NCBI GenBank assembly: GCA_031383555.1 | Contig: JANMZR010000205.1 | Location: 1-9,758, forward strand | Source of the DNA: JANMZR01 sp031383555 | GTDB taxonomy: Bacteria > Bacteroidota > Bacteroidia > Cytophagales > Spirosomataceae | Reading direction: 5' to 3' | DNA: 9,758 bases | Shown here: piece after piece, positions 6,287 through 9,758 of the stretch | How the letters are laid out: every line of letters begins with the position of its first letter | How positions within the stretch are numbered: position 1 is the first letter of the stretch | The notes under the pieces: model-generated | What the model was told of the DNA's origin: nothing | Seen by the model: the letters and a program-made list of their open reading frames with translations, nothing else | Databases searched by the model: none | Made by a program: the position numbers and the translations under genes

Positions 6287-6324
6287 CTCTGTATGAACAC
6301 GCTTAAAGGCGTGTTCTTACAGAG
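6287..6324. repeat. Long near-perfect hairpin (REP-like palindrome candidate)
   Basis: CTCTGTA (6287-6293) pairs with TACAGAG (6318-6324), and GAACACGC (6295-6302) pairs with GCGTGTTC (6309-6316). The two stem parts are separated by one T-T mismatch (6294/6317), and the loop is TTAAAG. The stem is far richer in G and C than its surroundings and lacks a run of T on either side. A second terminator is therefore less likely than a dispersed palindrome or an mRNA-end structure. It ends five bases before the last codons of the symporter gene. Confidence 0.65.
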
Positions 6325-6329
6325 GTATT

Positions 6330-7955
6330 TTACCAGAAATAAGAATACAAGAATATTAAAATCAAAACAACAATACTCGCACCAACCGCAAAGCCAGTTG
6401 TGGTTTTAAACATTGATGCATCAATTTCAAGGCCCTTGTTTTCGTCTGGCAAAACAACACTTAATATGAACATTACTGCTATACAAATTAAAAATACCCA
6501 TCCCATTCGGTCAAGGAAAGGTACTTGGCTCCAATCAGCTCCAGGTAACCAGTTGTTATGCATTGAAAGTGCAATTAAAAATCCTCCGACTATTGCAAAA
6601 AATGCTCCAGCGGAATTAGTTTTTTTCCAGAAAAAACCCATAATAAAGGCAGCAAAAATACCCGGTGAAAGCAAGCCAGTCATTTCTTGAATAAATTGAA
6701 AACCACCTTTTTTATCAATACCCATGAAAGGAGAAATCACAATTGCCAATATCATGGCGATTACAATTACAATTCTACCGGTCCAAACTAGATTTTTTTC
6801 AGACATGTCTTTTGCAAAATAAGGCTTAAATACGTCCAATGTAAAAATGGTAGAAATACTATTGGCCTTACCTGCCAATGAAGCTACCACAGCGGCTGTA
6901 AGAGCGGCAAATGAAAGGCCTTTCAAGCCTATTGGCAATAGATTTAACAATACTGGGTAGGCTCTGTCTTGATTAAAAGCACCTGTTGCATCCATCATTT
7001 CGGCCTGAAATAAACCCTTTTGGTACATGGCATAAGCCGCAATACCAGGTAAGGTTACAATTACAGGCATCAATAATTTTAGGAAAGCAGCAAATAAAAG
7101 TCCTTTGCGAGCAGTGTTTAAGTCAGCACCCAAAGCTCGCTGTGTTATATATTGGTTGCAACCCCAATAGTTAAGGTTGGTTATCCACATACCACCAATT
7201 AGCACAGTTAGGCCCGGTAAAGCCATATAATGTTGGTTGCCTTTTTGGTAAATCATATGGAAATGGTCATCATGATTTTGGGTCATATATTGAAAGCCTT
7301 TTTGCAAACCATCCATTCCACCAACACCTGATATCATAGTTATTGCAATATAAGTAGCTGCAAGCCCCCCAATTACTAAAAAGAACACTTGAATTACGTC
7401 CGTAAAACCAATTACTTTCATGCCCCCAATTGTGATTATGATGGCAAAAATTGCCAAAAATACCATACAAGTATAAAATTCAAAGCCTGAAATTTCGGAA
7501 ACAGCTAAGGCTCCAAGATAGAGTATGGCAGTCAAGTTTACAGCAATATATAAAATCAACCAAAAAATTGCCATAATTAAGCTTACAGTTTTGTTATAGC
7601 GTTGGCTCAAAAACTGTGGCATTGTCGATATTTTATTTTTCAAATATATTGGCATGAAAAATACCGCCACCACCAAAAGCGTAGCAGCTGCCATCCATTC
7701 ATAAGTACTGATGCCAAGGCCCATCGAAAAGCCATTACCCGACATCCCAATCATTTGCTCTGCCGAAATATTAGAAGCGATTAATGAAGCACCAATTGCC
7801 CACCAAGTAAGGGAGCCTTCTGCCAAAAAGAAATCTTGGGTGTTGGTTTCCTTCGATTTTTTCCTTTGATAGATATAATAACCATAGGCCGAAACCAAAA
7901 TAAAATAAAATAAAAATACTAGGTAGTCAATCGTTTGAAGGCCTTGTCGTTGCAT
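6330..7955 (-). CDS. SGLT-type sodium/sugar symporter (SSS family)
   Basis: The 541-residue protein closely resembles Vibrio vSGLT along its length and should have about 14 membrane segments. Matching stretches include SNISAEQMIGMSGNG (61-75), YEWMAA (85-90), a TDVIQVFFLVIGG block (185-197), WITNLNYWGCNQYITQR (257-273), LKLLMPVIVTLPGIAAY (292-308), NSISTIFTLDVF (365-376) and FIQEMTGLLSPGI (421-433). The sugar-site residues known from vSGLT have equivalents here: Gln67, Glu86, Asn260, gate Tyr263, Lys293 and Gln423. Sodium-driven uptake of a hexose or polyol across the inner membrane is therefore well supported, though the exact substrate is not. At the sodium site, the SSL of vSGLT reads ASL (358-360), so one of two Ser ligands is Ala. 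The gene is complete, starts with ATG and converges with the oxidoreductase-PfpI pair. Confidence 0.94.
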   Translation of the reverse strand: MQRQGLQTIDYLVFLFYFILVSAYGYYIYQRKKSKETNTQDFFLAEGSLTWWAIGASLIASNISAEQMIGMSGNGFSMGLGISTYEWMAAATLLVVAVFFMPIYLKNKISTMPQFLSQRYNKTVSLIMAIFWLILYIAVNLTAILYLGALAVSEISGFEFYTCMVFLAIFAIIITIGGMKVIGFTDVIQVFFLVIGGLAATYIAITMISGVGGMDGLQKGFQYMTQNHDDHFHMIYQKGNQHYMALPGLTVLIGGMWITNLNYWGCNQYITQRALGADLNTARKGLLFAAFLKLLMPVIVTLPGIAAYAMYQKGLFQAEMMDATGAFNQDRAYPVLLNLLPIGLKGLSFAALTAAVVASLAGKANSISTIFTLDVFKPYFAKDMSEKNLVWTGRIVIVIAMILAIVISPFMGIDKKGGFQFIQEMTGLLSPGIFAAFIMGFFWKKTNSAGAFFAIVGGFLIALSMHNNWLPGADWSQVPFLDRMGWVFLICIAVMFILSVVLPDENKGLEIDASMFKTTTGFAVGASIVVLILIFLYSYFW

Positions 7956-8270
7956 GGTAGGATGAAAAATTTAGTTTAGGTTTTTAAATAAATAATTATA
8001 GGAATTGAGTAATATATTTTCACTTCATAAGCTTAAATTATTCAAATAATCAAAGAATAATTTGCAATAAACGGATAAAGAGTTTTCAAAAATACGGCTT
8101 TTTGCCTAATTCTAAATTAAAAATCTTAGTTAATTCTCTATTTTATCGGTTTTCGGGCTGATTAGTTTTAATTATTGGGAATTTTAAAAAGAATTAGTTT
8201 TCCAAATTATAAACATTTCATAATTCAAAACTAGTGTTTATTTTGGTATTTTTACAAAAAAACTAGCATT
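7956..8270. other. Gene-free divergent intergenic region between the symporter and the DUF4230 gene
   Basis: These 315 very AT-rich bases hold no plausible gene and no RNA gene I recognise. They must contain the promoters of both flanking genes. One minus-strand candidate is TTG (8257-8255), a 21-base spacer and TAGTTTTG (8233-8226), which would give the symporter a leader of about 265 bases. Another minus-strand -7-like site is TATTTTTG at 8104-8097, without a good TTG partner. No full consensus promoter is visible on the plus strand. A 9-bp inverted repeat at 8035-8063 is listed separately. Confidence 0.6.
8035..8063. promoter_or_regulatory. AT-rich inverted repeat, possible operator
   Basis: AAATTATTC (8035-8043) and GAATAATTT (8055-8063) form a perfect 9-bp inverted repeat with an 11-base centre. 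Nested in it, ATTATT (8037-8042) and AATAAT (8045-8050) form a second, tighter palindrome. It lies about 80 bases upstream of the symporter start. It could bind a dimeric regulator, but such palindromes also arise by chance in DNA this AT-rich. Confidence 0.25.
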
Positions 8271-8921
8271 ATGATCACTACCACACTCGTTGTATTTGCC
8301 TTTTTGAGTGGCTGCATAGCCGCTTATGGAGGTTTCGCCCTTTTTCAGAAATTCACTGGAAAAGAGCAGCAACTAATTAAAAATGAGTCGACTCTACTTT
8401 TAGAAAAAGTAGAAAAGGTATTTAAAATTGTATTAGCCGAAGGGCATTTTTCAGAAATATATGATCATAACAGTGAAAAGGAAATACTTTTTGGCCTCAC
8501 TACCACCAATAAAAAAGCCTTAATAGTGGCTAAGGCAAAGGTTTTGGTAGGCTATGACTTTTCGAAGGTAAAAATAAACTGGATTTATGGCACCCGAAAA
8601 ATGATAGTTGAAGAATTTCCAGAGCCTGAGATTTTGAGTGTCGACTCTGACTATAAGTTTTACGATATCGATCAGGGGCTTTTCAATAAGTTTAAAAATG
8701 ACGACTATACCCAACTTCTTTCAGACGCCAAGCAAACCATGCAGCATAAAGCCATTGCCAGCGAACTACCCCGAATTGCCAAAAAACAGGCGGTGGTAAT
8801 GCTCAACCAAATGGCCAGCACCATGGGTTGGGATATCGAGTTTAAGCAAATACCGCCTAATGAAGAAATAAAATTGATCAATGAAAAGATTGATTTTAAG
8901 GAGATAAAAGAAGAAAATTAG
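8271..8921 (+). CDS. DUF4230-family membrane-anchored protein
   Basis: The 216-residue product has a hydrophobic N-terminal segment at about residues 4-26 and a soluble remainder. The DUF4230 signature is clear: KKALIVAKAKVLVGYDFSKV (81-100), FPEPEILSVDSD (116-127) and a helical C-terminal part rich in Ala, Lys and Gln (about 150-190). The family has no established biochemical function; it is widespread in Bacteroidota and Firmicutes and usually has one N-terminal anchor. The anchor contains LSGC at residues 12-15, which fits a lipobox. However, no Lys or Arg precedes it and the hydrophobic run continues past the Cys, so a transmembrane anchor is the more likely reading. The tcdA-like gene follows 165 bases later on the same strand, so it need not be in the same operon. 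Confidence 0.85.
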   Translation: MITTTLVVFAFLSGCIAAYGGFALFQKFTGKEQQLIKNESTLLLEKVEKVFKIVLAEGHFSEIYDHNSEKEILFGLTTTNKKALIVAKAKVLVGYDFSKVKINWIYGTRKMIVEEFPEPEILSVDSDYKFYDIDQGLFNKFKNDDYTQLLSDAKQTMQHKAIASELPRIAKKQAVVMLNQMASTMGWDIEFKQIPPNEEIKLINEKIDFKEIKEEN

Positions 8922-9086
8922 ATTTTGAGATTAGAAAGAAATTTACCAAGAATTTAAATGCGATCTATCGAAAGTTTAACTGTTAGTTACCTTTTTGTAA
9001 AATATTAGAAATTAATTGATTACAAAATTTCAGATAAATTCAAGCTAATTTGTAAAGACATTAAAATTAAATAGTAAAAATCAAAT

Positions 9087-9758
9087 ATGAATCAACCTGC
9101 TTGGCTCTCCAGAACGACACTTTTAATCGGCGATGAAAAACTCCAAAAACTCCAAAATGCTCATGTACTCATAGTTGGATTGGGTGGTGTAGGCTCATTT
9201 GCCGCTGAGTTTATTGTTCGATCAGGTATTGGAAACGTGACTATTGTTGACGGTGACATCGTAGATAACACCAACAGAAACAGACAGTTACCTGCCCTAT
9301 ACACCACAATTGGTAAAAACAAAGTGGAAATTATGGCAGAGCGACTTTTGGCCATCAATCCTGAAGTAAAGTTGACTGCTATCAACTCTTTTCTAAGCCC
9401 AGAAAAAGCGGCTCAAATACTTTCTGAAACAAGCTTCGATTATGTGATGGACTGTATAGATAGCATAACCCCAAAGTTAACTTTACTAACCACAGCGTAC
9501 GAAAAAGGCTTAAAAATAATAAGTTCAATGGGAGCTGGAGGCAAGCTAGACCCAACAAAACTTGTATATGCCGATATTTTTGACACAAAGCAGTGCTATT
9601 TAGCTAAAACCGTTCGTAAGCGGCTGAGAGCCAAGGGCATAATTACAGGAATTAATGTAGTGTATAGCACCGAAAAAGTAATACTAGAGTCGCTGATGCT
9701 TACCGACGGCTCCAATTTTAAGCGTTCGGCCTATGGCACAATCTCTTACTTGCCCGCT
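9087..9758 (+). CDS. tcdA: tRNA threonylcarbamoyladenosine dehydratase, TcdA/CsdL type (N-terminal part)
   Basis: The reading frame is open for 224 codons to the right edge; family members are about 240-270 residues, so only the C-terminal end is missing. It is an E1-like ThiF/MoeB-fold enzyme with the nucleotide-binding GLGGVG at 31-36, VDGDIVDNTNRNRQLPAL at 54-71, a YVMDCIDSITPK block at 119-130, MGAGGKLDPTK at 148-158 and GTISYLPA at the edge. The GAGGKLDPT and DxIDS signatures and the MAERLLAINPE stretch resemble Escherichia coli TcdA more than MoeB or ThiF. No zinc-binding CxxC pair is seen in the visible part. TcdA uses ATP to cyclise t6A37 of tRNA to ct6A37. The ATG at 9087 gives the expected short N-terminal helix before the Rossmann fold. 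The 8922-9086 gap contains no clear terminator or full promoter match. Confidence 0.88.
   Translation, partial: MNQPAWLSRTTLLIGDEKLQKLQNAHVLIVGLGGVGSFAAEFIVRSGIGNVTIVDGDIVDNTNRNRQLPALYTTIGKNKVEIMAERLLAINPEVKLTAINSFLSPEKAAQILSETSFDYVMDCIDSITPKLTLLTTAYEKGLKIISSMGAGGKLDPTKLVYADIFDTKQCYLAKTVRKRLRAKGIITGINVVYSTEKVILESLMLTDGSNFKRSAYGTISYLPA

Noticed and set aside
6400..6690. Plus-strand open frame of 96 codons opposite the symporter, and similar frames opposite yfhO, tcdA and the oxidoreductase.
   Set aside because: They lie antisense to clearly conserved genes, have no recognisable domain and show composition expected from the complementary strand.
7956..8270. A riboswitch or small RNA in the long spacer upstream of the symporter.
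   Set aside because: The sequence is very AT-rich, I see no known aptamer core and no terminator or anti-terminator pair; only a short AT palindrome stands out.
8977..8996. Terminator after the DUF4230 gene (TAACT-GTT-AGTTA followed by CCTTTTT).
   Set aside because: The stem is five pairs with only one G-C pair, and the T run is separated by two C; too weak to call.
8928..9016. Further copies of the heptamer unit (ATTAGAAA-like strings at about 8930 and 9006) and a degenerate ATGTTAGTATG after the second rhodanese.
   Set aside because: These are isolated, imperfect matches in AT-rich DNA with no tandem phase; chance is sufficient.

Overview
The window looks like AT-rich chromosomal DNA from a member of the Bacteroidota, most likely Cytophagales-like or Flavobacteriia-like. 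The evidence is a large YfhO-family membrane protein of the type common in that phylum, a DUF4230 protein, a stand-alone PASTA protein, little Shine-Dalgarno signal before starts, and several promoter candidates of the phylum's TTG-N19..22-TAnnTTTG type. The gene content is mostly housekeeping or metabolic. I see no phage, transposase, CRISPR, tRNA or rRNA.

Layout: (1) 1-1678, minus strand: the N-terminal part of a YfhO-like polytopic membrane protein that runs off the left edge. (2) 1679-1956: a divergent promoter region with a well-matched promoter in each direction. (3) 1957-3511, plus strand: a membrane-anchored triple-PASTA protein, then two single-domain rhodaneses. The rhodaneses are separated by a heptamer tandem repeat array (3050-3203) that begins on the stop codon of the first and ends on the start codon of the second. 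(4) 3541-4458, minus strand: miaA with a TTG start. (5) 4602-6222, plus strand: a Gfo/Idh/MocA oxidoreductase and a DJ-1/PfpI protein as a likely operon, ended by a bidirectional terminator and a second, longer hairpin. (6) 6330-7955, minus strand: a complete SGLT-type sodium/sugar symporter. (7) 7956-8270: a gene-free divergent region with an AT-rich inverted repeat. (8) 8271-8921, plus strand: a DUF4230 protein. (9) 9087-9758, plus strand: the N-terminal 224 residues of a TcdA-type E1-like enzyme that runs off the right edge.

How the genes may work together: MiaA and TcdA both modify A37 of tRNA, on different tRNA sets. The Gfo/Idh/MocA enzyme and the convergent sugar symporter could belong to one sugar or polyol pathway, but this rests only on proximity. 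I do not see a convincing new multi-gene system. The most unusual object is the heptamer array between the paralogous rhodaneses. It has a nested 14-bp and 28-bp order and supplies the translation start of the downstream gene.
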